Part shown: positions 47,901 through 58,877 of the stretch, piece by piece | How the letters are laid out: each line of letters begins with the position of its first letter | Numbering within the stretch: the stretch's first letter is position 1 | Source: Berberis thunbergii | Taxonomy: Eukaryota > Streptophyta > Magnoliopsida > Ranunculales > Berberidaceae | NCBI GenBank assembly: GCA_003290165.1 | Contig: QNQO01005876.1 | Span: 282,761 to 346,760 of the forward strand | Length of the DNA: 64,000 bases | Direction: 5' to 3' | Notes under the pieces: generated by a model | The model's database searches: none | Told to the model about the DNA's origin: nothing | What the model saw: the letters and a program-made list of their open reading frames with translations, nothing else | Made by a program: the position numbers and the translations under genes

Positions 47901-50900
47901 CTGCTTCTGCTTAGATCTGAGAAAGATGGCTCGATTCTCTGCAAGTTCTCTCTGTCTCTGCATCTCTCTGCATCTCGCTGCATCTCTCTACATCTCTCTA
48001 AATCTCGACATCTCGACTCTCATCGATTGTGTGTTGAATCGATTTCTGCGGTAGTGTGGGTTGAATCAATCTCTGTTGTGTTGAATCTCTATTGAATCAA
48101 TCTCTGTTGCGGTAGAGTGGTAGTGTGTTGAATCGATTGTGTGTTGAATCTCTGTTGAATCAATCTCTGTTGCGGTAGAGCGGTAGTGTGTGTTGAGCGA
48201 TTGTTGAATCTCTGTTGAATCAATCTCTGTTACGGTAGAGCGGTAGTGTGTGTTGAGCGATTGTGTGTTGTGTTGGCTGTGTTGTGTGAATTGTGTTGTG
48301 AAAATGTGAATCGATTTTTAGATTTCTTTATATACGAAGGTCAGGGTCAGGGACCCCTAAATAATTATTTTTTATTAATTATCATGCTTAAACCCTCAAA
48401 GACAATTAAAATGATAGAGACAACCTTAATTTCCAGTGAAAGCTTTTGTCTTATAAAGAGCAAATCCGATCCCCCATTAACTTTTCTAAACCTAACTTTT
48501 CCCAAGTAAAAAAAACTATACCTTTTGAAGGCAAATATTCCTAAATGAAGGCAAATATATATTATAATTAAAAAAATCTTACGATTTACGATACGATTTA
48601 CGATTAAATCTAAATCTTACACATTACGATTTACAATACGATTTACGATTCACTAACACTGGTAATAACCGCAAATGCACAATGTCTAACTGATAGACAA
48701 CGGCAAGTACGGGTCGATCCCACGAGGAAAGTGGATGCAATTGAATATAATAATTTAATTAAACTAATTTGTAGGAAAATGGGGTTACAGTATTTTTAAA
48801 ACTAAACTAAAAATAAATTAAAAATAAGAAAAATAAAATAAAAGGAAAAAAAAATGGATGAGATGGATTTTGTGGGCTTGGATTCACCAATGAGTTAGCA
48901 AAAATATTTAAATCTAAATTACTGAAATTATAAACGTGAAGCTTTAGGGATGAGGATCCCTTGCTTATACTGAAGATGTGATCATTAAAATCCAATTATA
49001 ATCATATTAAGTTTTTGACAAACATTAACAATTTCTTTCAAGCAAATAAACTCTTACCAAACATTAAGTGTCTTTTTAGGGCACACTTAACCAAAGTTTC
49101 AGCTTAATAATTTTTAGCACATACTTTGAATATTGATAAAATGTTAATTTAACTACCAAACATATTAATTTTTAATCGAACATGAAAGGTGAAAGCAAAT
49201 TATCAATTTTCAGAAATAAATTGTTTATCAATAATTAAACATTTAAATCAGTAAAATAAATTAAAATGATTTATGCAACCCCTTTGATTTGTCGCAAACT
49301 CGATGTGGTGGTACTCAGCAGATCAACAGGTGGTCCGAACACAAATCTCGAGAAAATGTTCCCAAAACGTTATGTGGCTGTTCAAAAAGAATCCGGGGGT
49401 GTGAATAGCCAAAAATTAGTTTGACTTAGTCTCCCGTTACTTGAACAGTTCCCTTCGTGTCTGGCGAGTAGCGCCGCTCGCGGTGCTACGTTTCTGCTCC
49501 TCGCGTGCTTCCTCGTCCTCCAACCTACTCCGGAACCTGTAAAAGAGAGAGAGGGATGGAAAATCAGTGAGAGAGGTGTAATGAAAACAGAGAGCAGGGT
49601 GGAGCAACTGCCCTGTTTCAGTGGCAGTCCCAGCGGTGGTTGTGCTCCGCTGACGTGCCGCTCTGTGTTGGTTGGACGGTGGCGGAGAGATAATAAGGAC
49701 GCCGAGACGAAAAGAGGACAGAGAGGAGAGGAGCATGGTCTGTCTGGCTCTGTGGCGAGGCGGAACAAAGTCGCGGTGATGATCGCGAGGTCTGTTTCGC
49801 GGCGGCGGTGGTTGTGTTGCTTGTGACGATGAAAACAGGGGCTGATGGCGGTGGAGTAGTGTGCGAAGCTCGGTGGCGAGGTGAAGGTCTGACGTGAAAT
49901 AGGGTTGTCACGCCCCTGTTTCGTGGTGGTGGCGGTTGTGCTGTCCGGAGGTGGAGGAGATGGCGGAGTGATCTGGACAGAGAGGGAGTGAGAGATGGAT
50001 AGGTGGTGATGGGTGTGATGAAAATCACTTTGTGAGGAAGAAGGTTTGATTTTAGCTATTGATGCTTGATTCCCTCCTCCCATTTTCTCACCATTTTCTC
50101 TTGTATTTATAGAGAATGGGCACAATGAATAGATATGAGATAAAAGGATGATTCATGGAGTGAATCAAGGTATAATTGAGAGAATATTCTTTAGGTAGGA
50201 TTGGGCTTGGCATTGGGTTTGGGTTTGGGTTTATGGGTTAGGTTTTGGGTTTAAGTTATGGACTTGGTTTTGGGTTTAAGGGTTTAGATATGTGACCCTC
50301 TACTTTGTACCACCGCTAGAATCGACCAATTGTCAATCCTTAAATTGTTGCTTTAATACGATTTCATCGTTCGCGCTCAAATTCCTACAAAGACATGAAA
50401 ACAAAATAATTACTATAAAATATAATAATCGAAACACTAACATATATAAATTAAGGGATATATTATGTAATAATTATGTAAATATCATACATCTAGAAAA
50501 GAGAAACAATAGACTTTTCAATGGGTAGCAAATGGGTATCAACAGATTGGTTCCCATAATTAAAATTCTGGTCCTGCCAATGTGTTATAAAACATTTTTC
50601 AGTTTTAAAAAGCATTTTCCAGTATTGAGGCGATGAGGCCTTTCTCAACGCGAAGTAGGGGTGGGCATCCCATCCCGCGATCCCGATTCCGTCCCGAATT
50701 TTTCGGGTCTCAATGGGATTGAATAATTTCATCCCGATCTCGTCCTGTCCTGTCTTGTCCCGATCTAGAATGGGATGGGATGGGATGGGATGAAGATTTT
50801 CAATTCCGCCAATCCCGTCCCGTCTCGAGCTAATTTTTTAATATTTATTATTAATATTTTTATTTATTTATTTATTTTAGTCATATAAACTTACAAATGA

Positions 50901-53900
50901 CTGACAGAAACTCATGGTGTTTGCAGTGGTAACAGAAATGTTACTTCAAGAAATAAATATTCATTAAGCAAGAGAAAGATAGCAGACTGTTGCTTGGATT
51001 CCCAATAAAAGTGACTCAAATTATTTAACTTTGAAATATTGATAATACCCAAGTGAAGATGAAAAATAACAATTACATATTTAGAAGGGAACATTCAGGG
51101 GCGGAGCCAACAATTTGAGATGTCCCAGGCTGTAAAAATAATTTTTTTTAATTACGATATATGTATTGATGGTAAACCATTATGAATATTTTAGAGCATC
51201 ACCAATAGGTCTATATTTCTTTTCTAACAAAAGATGAAATGTCATTTTGTCAAGGAACCATGAATTTTTTTTCTACAGTAATGAAATTGTAAAATCAGTT
51301 GGGAGGTCATCACAACGACACAATACTCTTAGTGGGTCCTATTTATCATGTCATTTTCTAAAAGTCAGCCCACTTGACTTCATTGTTAGGGGATTTAGTG
51401 GCTACCCTTATATTTGCATGTCACATCTATATCTAATTATAAGAAAATTATTTTTCACCTTCTTATATGATGATAATCTTCGCAGCAGTCACAGACAATA
51501 CGCTGATCCTGTCCTGTCCCGAACCCATTTGGGATGGGAGGAGGTCGAAATGAGATTTTTCCCATCTCGTCCCGTCCCGTCCTGATCCCGTATGAGCGGG
51601 ATGGGATAGGGATGAGTATATCTCGTCCCATCCCGTCCCGTGCCCACCCCTAACGCGAAGTGGCGCCTTAATGGGTAACAAGGCATACGCTTCGACTTTT
51701 CAGGAAAAATGAAAAATCTAAAAAAAATAAAAAAAAATCATAAACAAATTAAAAAAGAAAATGAAACAATCATCAATGTAAGAGATAATATGAACAAATC
51801 ATACAAGGAGTAATGTGTTAAAGAATAGGAACAATCATCATGCGCATTATAGCCAACATTCAACTCGTATGCACTGAAGTGACTTTTGGCTGCTTCGCAT
51901 CAATGCGCACACATCAATCGCCTTTTAAAGCAGTGGGTGAATGCCGGTGCTCCTCAAAATGATAGAACCTCTCCTGCCATACTCCAGAATTGGAAGTCCT
52001 TATTTGCAGATTAGTTAGTGTTTTATATCTTGTTTATTTCTGCTATTTTTCTTTGTTTTCTCTTCAGGAATATGCTCCTGGTCCTTTGTGTGCCTGAGCC
52101 TCCTCTCGTTTGTTATACAACATTCGAATTCAATATAGATTAGTGTCTTATTGATCACAATAATTTTGAAAAAAAACCCAGCTAGGACATGTTCATTCCA
52201 TATCCATAGCTCTTCTTAACAGGTACATTTTTGTAGGAAGCCGATTTCTACCACATATTCATATGGAGAAAGCAAGCAACTCGTGAACAAAATATTCGTC
52301 TCTAATGTAGGCACAAAAGATTTTACATTAAAGTTACACTTTTTTTTTTCTTTATTTTTGTTCCCAACCTTATAACCTTGCCCCAAAGCTTTCTAAAGGC
52401 AATCTCAACCCAGTACCTCGTCCAACTTCCAATCATACATTGCTCTCCTATAATGGAGATTATAATCCATCTTCTTGCCTGCCATATTAGCAAAATATGT
52501 AACTTAGCCAAACTTCCTAGAAGTTAAAAAGATACATCGCAGGAATTAGGAAAAGTCTCCCTCAACCAATGCCATAAGCTATGCATCAGGCCAAATTTTC
52601 TAATAAAGTTATAGATGGACTACTAAGGGGTTTTCTCAGATTGGTTAATTGTGCAAGGGAAGTCTGTCCCATCTTTCGTTACCCTGGTTTGTGTTTTCTA
52701 CTGTAGAATCCATGTGCCTTTCGTTACATCCGTTCGTGTTTTCGACTGTACGAACTATGTGCCTTTGCACTTGAAGGTAAGGTCGTTCGCAGGGTGATCT
52801 ATTTGCAATTTTGTGGTCTATGAGTCGCAGGGGTGAATTCTATACAACAAAGATGAAATTTCTTCAGACCATTAGCTTAGAAATGATGTCTATTTGTTCA
52901 TCTGCTGTAAGTGATAAAAGAGTGCATACCTCTTTGTTTGATGGTTTTCTAGTTAGTTAATTCAAGATACAGTTTGATTTTACATTCTAATTGGAGGGTA
53001 TTCTAAATTTCTCAATCAATGAAACATTGTTTATTCGTATCTCTGATTGTTGTAGGATGCTATGAGGATCTAGTAATACCTGTAACAAATTTTAATTTTG
53101 AAGACAAAGGCTACATGGTTTTAGCTGGGGATGTTTTCAATGTACCTATTAGGCAAGATATTGTCCACCGAGTCGTAAGATGGCAGCTTGCAAAGCGGCA
53201 ACAGGTAATATGCACCACTTACGTTCAGGGACATTTACGTTCACAACCAAAAGCATATGATGTTATAACATCCAGCACCAGTACCTACTCTGGCTGTCAG
53301 TGTTAATTGTATCCTAGTGGTCTGTTATTCTGTTCTTGTACTTAGGTTGCCAATTGTCAACTGGGTTCTAGATCTTTCTGTACTTTAATGGTCAGGTTGT
53401 AAATTGTTAACTGGGTTCTAGTTTCTTTCTGTACTTTCATGATCTGTCATTGTTATATTTCCACTTAAAATGTTTACTTTCTAGCATCTGTACTTTTTAC
53501 CGACTTTTTTTCTTCTTCCAGAAAGCACGTTCTGCACTGTATTGTTAATCTAAAAGCCAGATGCATTATCAGAAGATAATTTGATATATTAAGTGATGTT
53601 CATTATACTGATTTCTTGAGCAATATTTTGAATAATTTCAAAGATCAGAATAGCATTTGTAGTTACTACTTTAATGATAAGCTATTTACTTTCCTCAATT
53701 TTGATGAACTGAAAGTATGGTGGATGATGTCTCAAGAGAATCTATTGTTATGAATTGTATTTCAGGGAACACATTCAACAAAAACCATTAGTGAAGTAAG
53801 TGGAACGGGAAGAAAACCATGGAATCAAAAGGGTACTGGACGAGCAAGGCATGGAACATTGCGTGGACCTCAGGTGATTTATTAACTCAGCTGATTTATC

Positions 53901-56900
53901 AAAACGGTTACTTACAATTGTGAAATTAATGGAAGAATACTTTTTACAGTTCAGGGGAGGTTGTGTCATGCATGGCCCTAAGCCACGAAGTCATGCAATA
54001 AAGCTGCAAAAGAAAGTTCGCCGTCTAGGACTTAAATGTGCTTTGTCCGCTCGTACAGCCGAAGGCAAGGCAAGTTTGTTGGTCTATTCATCACCACCTC
54101 TTCATATATCAACGTATCTCTGCATGTAAATGTTATTTTTATGAAAAATAAATTTTGTTTTATTTTCTTCAGTTTTCTGTTTTGGTGAAAGATGGAAAAT
54201 TTCTTATAGATGTAAAGAAACTGTAACTAACAGGTCCAACAAATACAGATATACTTATAACAAACTTTGTTGATAATTGATACCTACAAGTTCATTACCA
54301 CTTCTTATTTGTTTGTTTTTTTGGGCCCATTTATCCCTGTAGTACTTGATAGCAGCAATCTACGAAAGATTGTTTTTTTAGTCGCCAGAGCATCCTTGTT
54401 TCACCATGAAAAAAGAATAAAAATGACGAAACTGGATAAAGATGTTCTTGGTGTGGGAATAGTTTTAACAGTTTCATAATCATTAAATAACTGAAAATAG
54501 ACCACCAAACACCAACAAAAATCAAGAAGAAACTTTTGGATTTGTGCAGAGTGATCCTTTCAGGAAAATAACCGTTCCATGCAAGAGTCAAATTCATTTG
54601 CAGAGCCTGTGGGGCAGTAAAGACCCAATATCATGCCGCTGAAAGTGCTTAGGATGTTCTATCCAGCTTTGATTTGGTGAACTATTCTAATCAATCTGTG
54701 GATTGGAGAGCTCAAAGAAGTTGAAGGTGGTTGAATTCCTTTCTAAACTAGGAGGGCCTCTTCACATCTCTCTAATTGAATGCGAAATGATAATATCCAG
54801 GTCTGTTAAACACACTCTTGAAAATTAAACATTCATGGTTCATTCGAAATTTCCAGTAAATTCACCATAGGCACCATCGGTGAGATGCAGGCGCTAAGGT
54901 CTGCCTCTAGAGTCTTGGTGGAACCCTCTCTAAAGGCTGGAATTAGATTTTATGTTGAAGTGTCAAAACAAATTAGGTTCGGATTTAAGTTGTTGTAGAA
55001 GGTTTTATTTATTTATTTTTCATATCTTTGTTTAAGTTGCTTTTCGAAACTACCAAGTTGTGTCGACGAGCCTTGATCTCTAACCATCTTGACTAAGGTG
55101 GGCACTAGGAAGATCCAAGGCTGGGACAAGGTCCTTAAAAAAAACACAAATAAATAAAGCCTTGGCATCACTGTGGCCAAACCCCAAGGCAGATAACCAT
55201 AAGTCAGCAACCATGAACCAACAACATAGTTATCAAGCATTAAACATCCAATCCGAAGGACCAAAACAAAGTAAAAAACCGATAATCAAATAATCTCTCT
55301 AAGCTTTAAGGATTGTTCCCAAATTCGAAACTTCAATAAATATAGCACCAAAAGTTCCTAAATGTTAAGGAATTATGAGGACGGGACGAGAGGCTGAAAG
55401 GGAGAGGAAAGGGAAGGCTGAACTTCTGGTAGAGTGGAGAATTTGAGACAAGTTGCTACTTTGATGGAGGCGAAAGGGTTTGAAACCCTTAATTTCTAGG
55501 AGGTTGTTTATGAACCAAATTGAACAAATAAAAAAAAAGTCATGTACTGAAAATAACCTTTGGAACATAGGTTGCATGCTACATATGGTCACTTTGGAAC
55601 ATAGGTTTCATGCTACATATGTTCACTTTCCATGATGTTGATATATTCTCTTGAAAATATGATGTGCTTTACTTGCCTGAATATAGGTTTCATGCTACAT
55701 ATGGTCACTTTCTGTGCTGTTGATAATTTGATATATTCACTTGAAAATATGCCGTGCTTTACTTGCATTGAACACAAAGTTATGTAGCTTCAGATGATCT
55801 CATTAGTTTTGTAGGTCACACTAGTTTTATAGCTGCAGATATAATAACTTATTGAGAAGATTCAACTGAAGGAAATTATGTAGTACCAATTGAATCTGTG
55901 ATGTCTGACAATAAATTAAAGGTACTAACTGCTGTGCATACAATGACTCAGCAACAGGGCAGTCAATGCTTGGATCCTCATTGCTTTGTTCATGTGATTT
56001 TAAACCATATCCTTCTAAATTTCCCAGTATTTTAAAGTATTGTTATTGATCAGGATTGGTTGTTTTAAATGGAAACAGCTGATGATATTTGAAAATTTGG
56101 ATGTTCCTACTCACAAAACAAAGAACATTGTTAACTATGTATCGCAAATGGAGAGCACGAAGAAGGTTCTGCTGGTGGATGGTGGTCCCATTAACGAAAA
56201 CTCAAACTTGCCACTCAGAATCTTCACTATGTCAATGTTCTGCCATCTATTGTGAGTTCGAGTTCCCGTTTCTAGACATGTTCTAAAGTCAATTTCCATA
56301 TCCGTAGTGCTTAATTATTTGTTTTATAGTATGCTGTAGGAAAAGAAAACATGCCCATTGAAAATGCATTCTCGCACCTTTTTCTAAAGGAGAGAATAAA
56401 GTAACCAAACCAACATGTAAACTAAAATGATTAAAACCCAATATAAAGTACAACAAATTAGTAAATAAATAAAAAGTTGTTTTCAGTTACTTCTTTTTGT
56501 TCTTTGAGGTGTCACTTGAGATCCTACTATTAAAATTGAGATACTTCTCCTATGTGCATCTTGAAGTAGTTTGCAAAATATTATTTACAGATACTACATT
56601 ATGTAAAAGTTACTAATATTCCCTTATCATATTTCAATGATCACCCAAAGACCAAGAATACCTGAATACGCATGGAATACCCAATTTAATAAACATGGCG
56701 TTTCTTCTTGGTTCCTAGTTTTCCAATTGCATGGTTACTGCTACACTGCTCCCAAATTTCAAACTGGCTGTGATTTGGATGATGTATGTAAACACATGCT
56801 ATGGTTGCAGGGTTTAAATGTTTACAGCATCCTCTTGCATGATATTCTAGTGATGACACGAGATGCTGTTAATAGAATTGTCATGCGGATGCATTCTCCG

Positions 56901-56912
56901 ATCAATCGCTGA
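32753..56912 (+). CDS. Mitochondrial ribosomal protein L4 (uL4m), six exons, one frameshift
   Basis: Exons by eye: 32753-32975, 53056-53204, 53766-53873, 53950-54069, 56079-56251, 56811-56912, about 291 codons. The product is a large-subunit protein of the mitochondrial ribosome; uL4 proteins bind rRNA and line the exit tunnel. The N-terminus [17 protein letters not shown] is an Arg/Ser-rich presequence-like start. Exon 2 holds [21 protein letters not shown], exon 3 [20 protein letters not shown], exon 4 [16 protein letters not shown] and [17 protein letters not shown], exon 5 [16 protein letters not shown], exon 6 [11 protein letters not shown]. All are uL4 signatures in the right order. All junctions keep phase. 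Intron 4 uses AAG|GCAAGT (GC-AG). Exon 5 is one base short near 56210: the frame changes before the conserved HYVNVLPSI. Intron 1 is about 20 kb of nested transposons. The exon 1 donor (GATC|GTTCTC) is weak. Either the allele is damaged or there is a one-base sequence error. Confidence 0.85.
32976..33851 (+). other. Start of uL4m intron 1, no embedded element recognised
   Basis: AT-rich intronic DNA without an open frame or clear repeat. Confidence 0.5.
33852..36245. repeat. Tandem segmental duplication, about 1.27 kb unit
   Basis: Unit A (33852-35128) and unit B (35129-36245, resumed after a LINE at 39059 to about 39200) align along their length: the AAATGACCAAC, CTTGTTCTAGAAATG and CAACCACT blocks, the purine-rich block with CATACCCA, and a CACTATATGTGTGGAT block. 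Unit A ends inside a truncated copy of the hAT seen intact at 39194, next to the short homology CCTAGGA / GTAGGAC. No gene. Confidence 0.8.
36246..39058 (+). mobile_element. RTE-clade LINE, 5'-truncated and degenerate
   Basis: Broken frames give an endonuclease piece ([17 protein letters not shown], about 36378-36610, then GDRN), a linker ([19 protein letters not shown]), RT motifs ([14 protein letters not shown] near 37890, IDLEKAY near 37990, MLFVDDS near 38250 with the catalytic Asp pair kept) and the C-terminal [17 protein letters not shown]. The 3' end is TATCGGGAATGAGCTTTGATGATGATGAT, an RTE-style short-repeat tail and not poly(A). TSD ATGTGTGGAT at 36236-36245 and 39059-39068. The intact site is visible at about 34910. 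Confidence 0.88.
36375..38815 (+). pseudogene. RTE endonuclease-reverse transcriptase ORF, multiply frameshifted
   Basis: Pieces at 36375-36614, 36695-37123, 37175-37378, 38263-38472 and 38633-38815 fall in different frames with intervening stops. A block of about 118 bp (AGAAAATGCCATATTCGTGG...) at about 37625-37735 is repeated in tandem at about 37743-37850, adding to the damage. It cannot encode a working protein. Confidence 0.8.
39194..40713. mobile_element. hAT element, 1520 bp (TTCTAAAAAT TIR), possibly nested
   Basis: 8-bp TSD ATAACAAC at 39186-39193 and 40714-40721. Ends TTGTGTTCTAAAAATCGG and GCTATTTTTAGAACTTTG are inverted repeats related to the CAGTGTT family. The interior has an acidic open frame ([20 protein letters not shown], 39371-39787) that may be a transposase tail. 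A second GCCTCA/GAGGCG-rich inverted segment at about 39842-40645 looks like a nested element; its TSD is not clear. Confidence 0.8.
40885..42662 (-). repeat. 3' LTR of copy B
   Basis: Minus strand TGATATCACA...CCCGCATCA, aligned with copy A's LTR including the hairpin, TATA region and AACCCTAA-like tract. A purine tract (TTTGGGAGTA, minus) adjoins at 42663-42675. Shorter than the other LTRs owing to small deletions. Confidence 0.9.
42663..44530 (-). other. Long non-coding 3' internal region of copy B
   Basis: Collinear with 6057-8038 of copy A in reverse. No gene. Confidence 0.6.
44529..45440 (-). pseudogene. gag-pol junction remnant and family-specific ORF of copy B
   Basis: The uninterrupted 231-codon piece at 45440-44745 reads from [12 protein letters not shown] through [20 protein letters not shown], then [11 protein letters not shown] and [12 protein letters not shown] to FRWCPCNF. 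A second frame continues at 44741-44529 ([20 protein letters not shown]). This provides the empty-site versions of both hAT insertions in copy A. The LRYAF region is where RT would follow in an autonomous Athila; here RT is replaced by the unrecognised [11 protein letters not shown] segment. Confidence 0.6.
45703..46230 (-). pseudogene. gag C-terminal remnant of copy B
   Basis: Contains [32 protein letters not shown], the [13 protein letters not shown] helix and TTLRSG, then a stop. More open than copy A's equivalent (no TAG at the PLDTP position). The capsid N-terminal part is absent. Confidence 0.65.
46231..47518 (-). other. Untranslated leader of copy B
   Basis: Collinear with 1294-2689 of copy A. 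No gene. Confidence 0.6.
47519..47536 (-). other. Primer-binding site of copy B, tRNA-Asp type
   Basis: Minus strand TGGCGTCGTTGCCGGGGA, 17 of 18 bases matching the complement of the plant tRNA-Asp 3' end, a few bases from the LTR. Confidence 0.8.
47543..50487 (-). repeat. 5' LTR of copy B, split by a hAT
   Basis: Minus strand TGATATTTAC...CCCGCATCA with a 1.06-kb hAT insertion near its 3' end. LTR-to-LTR differences from 40885-42662 are visible by eye (indels around 49560-49680), so the insertion is not brand new. Confidence 0.9.
47599..48661. mobile_element. Non-autonomous hAT element (CAGTGTT family), 1063 bp
   Basis: Ends CAGTGTTATATGAATCG and CGATTCACTAACACTG. 8-bp TSD GTAATAAC at 47591-47598 and 48662-48669. 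Subterminal AATCG/CGATT motifs on both sides. The middle (about 48010-48260) is a degenerate minisatellite of TGTGTTGAATC and CTCTGTTGAATCAA units. The other LTRs give the empty site. No transposase. Confidence 0.92.
50656..51652. mobile_element. Non-autonomous hAT element (TAGGGGTGGGCA family), 997 bp
   Basis: TIRs TAGGGGTGGGCAT and GTGCCCACCCCTA. 8-bp TSD ACGCGAAG at 50648-50655 and 51653-51660. Subterminal CCCGTCCCG / GGGATGGGAT arrays and an AT-rich core. No transposase. Confidence 0.93.
51661..53055 (+). other. End of uL4m intron 1
   Basis: AT-rich intronic DNA. A diverged direct repeat (CCTTTCGTTAC...GTGTTTTC..CTGTA) lies at about 52670-52765. It ends with the acceptor TTGTTGTAG. No other gene seen. 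Confidence 0.5.
53056..56912 (+). CDS. uL4m exons 2-6
   Basis: Exons 53056-53204, 53766-53873, 53950-54069, 56079-56251 and 56811-56912. Acceptors are TGTAG, TTTCAG, TTTACAG, AAACAG and TTGCAG. Donors are CAG|GTAATA, CAG|GTGATT, AAG|GCAAGT and ATT|GTGAGT. Stop TGA at 56910. Introns 2-5 hold no other feature of note except a 60-bp tandem duplication at about 53345-53440 and repeats of GGAACATAGGTTTCATGCTA at about 55560-55700. Confidence 0.85.
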
Positions 56913-58877
56913 TACGAGGTAAGACTGTCATAGTGGAGATAGAGATTTTTTCTGTTATTGTAACTTAAAAGCAGACAGTGCCTTTTTCTCCTGCCATGTC
57001 TCTCCCTTTAGTTTATATATCTATTTTGGAGCCAATTTTGTATTTGGGTTTCACAAGCTTCGAAGTCATGGAGCCACACTTAATGAAGACGTCAATTTTA
57101 ATCAGATGTTAAGTGTCTTCTGGTTCATTGTTTTATTTGACCTTGTCAATTCAGCTTTTAGCTTATCTTGTTACAACTGATTGTCAAGCTTGCATTTTAA
57201 TAAGCTAAGCTCAGAGGTAGGAAAATCTAAATATTCCTGTGCATAATGTATTTTCTTGTGTTTAATAAAGTTTATGCTGTTAACTGAAGTTTCATGTTCA
57301 ACACCATTTATAAATGTTTCCTCGGGTTTCTCATGTCTATTTAACCAAACAAGACAAGATTGTCCACTTGATTTCTTTGAAAACTTTTTTATATGAAACA
57401 TTTACAACGAACCAAGGGCAGACATAAGAAAATGAGTGGCCAGGTAAATTGGACAGGAATGCCTGAATAGTTCAGTCATGGAATTTCATCTCTTGTATAA
57501 TCTGCTTTTGAGGAACATGCAGACATGTAGTATGTTTTGAGAATTCTTTCAAAGGGTTCACAAGCTCTTTATAATTTTTTCTATGCTGTTCCAAGCTCAT
57601 TAGAGGTGCCTCCAGTACTACCCTTATCTATAGGCAGTAGCTACTCATGATTTTAGTCAAGGAGGGGTGAATGTAAGGGATTGTTGATCGATAATAGGAG
57701 TTATCAGAGGCAAAACTCAAAATTGTTCTCTCCAGACCAAGGATTGAATCCGCGAAATTGTGTAAAATACTAAAATTTGCGAAATATTTCTTTTCTTGAG
57801 GTGTCAAAATTTGAAATGCCAAAAAAGAAACATACGATATTTTGAATATTTGGTGTTTTTTCGTAAATTTTGACATTTTCGTTTGAAAGCCAAAAATTAC
57901 AAAGCAAATTACATTATTTCAATCAAAATATTTCGTAGATTTTGATATTTTCTTGTAAAATTAAAAAAATTATGAAGCAAATTACGTTTACAGGGATATT
58001 TATGTATCTAGGTTTCTTTTAATGTATTTATTAGGTTAATTTAGTTGTATCTTGTTCACATATTTATATCTGTTTTACATACACTCAAAATGCGTAAATT
58101 TTTTTTTTATATACTATAAAATATTTCACGAAATATCTCTTAAAATCAAGAGATCGAAATTACTTTGAAAAATGAAATCACAATCCTTGATTCAGACTGA
58201 TAATTTAACAACAAATTTCTACTAACATCTATAAGTCAACACTAAAATAAATAAAAAAATATAGAATTATGATTGTACTCTTCGTGACCTTAATGTAGTA
58301 ATATGTACATTTGTTTGTACAAAAAAAAAAAAAATGCATTTTATATATTAAACTGAATTGGGTATAATATTTCAAGCCAAATTGTCGTTAAGCCGTCGAC
58401 AATTCAATGAAGGCAAACAAACCTAATAACTAAGTATACATGACTGAAATTGTAAAATAATTAAGATAAGTATGTAAATATAATCTGGAAAAACCTGAAA
58501 TGTGCGAGCATAATAAGATCCTAACTACAAGTTCATCAACAAATTATTTTGGAGGGCGAGAGGGAAGGGTTTACGAGGCAATCCAACCCTTAAATTTTAT
58601 AAGTTGAACATATATATATATTTTCATTGAGTTTTTATAGTTTGTTATCTTAGATTTTAATTTCATATATATTTTTAGGTTTAATTTTATTCATATAATT
58701 GCATTAAAACATCTTGTGAAAAACAAAATTTAGGGATGGTAATAATTAGAGAGAAAATTCTTACTCTCCAAGGAAATCGGATTCGGGTCATTAATGATGG
58801 AGTTTTAAAGACCAACCACTGTATCGAAGAGTTAATGTTTCATAGATATTTTTTATGGGAATTTCTAATTGGGCACG
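56913..58877. other. 3' flank of uL4m, AT-rich intergenic
   Basis: The first part is probably the uL4m 3' UTR. Nothing else recognisable; T-rich and A-rich runs, and no supported open frame. Confidence 0.45.

Larger units (their letters stand above)
40885..50487 (-). mobile_element. Non-autonomous Athila-like LTR retrotransposon, copy B (complete)
   Basis: Flanked by the 5-bp TSD TACAT (40880-40884 and 50488-50492). 3' LTR 40885-42662, internal 42663-47542, 5' LTR 47543-50487. Same gene-less layout as copy A: tRNA-Asp primer site, gag remnant, LRYAF remnant with the extra ORF, long non-coding tail. Excluding the hAT in the 5' LTR, that LTR is about 1.87 kb. It sits inside uL4m intron 1 in antisense orientation. 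Confidence 0.93.

Noticed and set aside
53019..53306. Stand-alone 95-codon ORF beginning at 53019
   Set aside because: Its first residues are intronic and it runs past the splice donor at 53205. Only 53056-53204 is exon 2.
54165..54225. Extra uL4m exon reading [17 protein letters not shown]
   Set aside because: It ends in a stop and adding it would break the conserved [12 protein letters not shown] join between exons 4 and 5.
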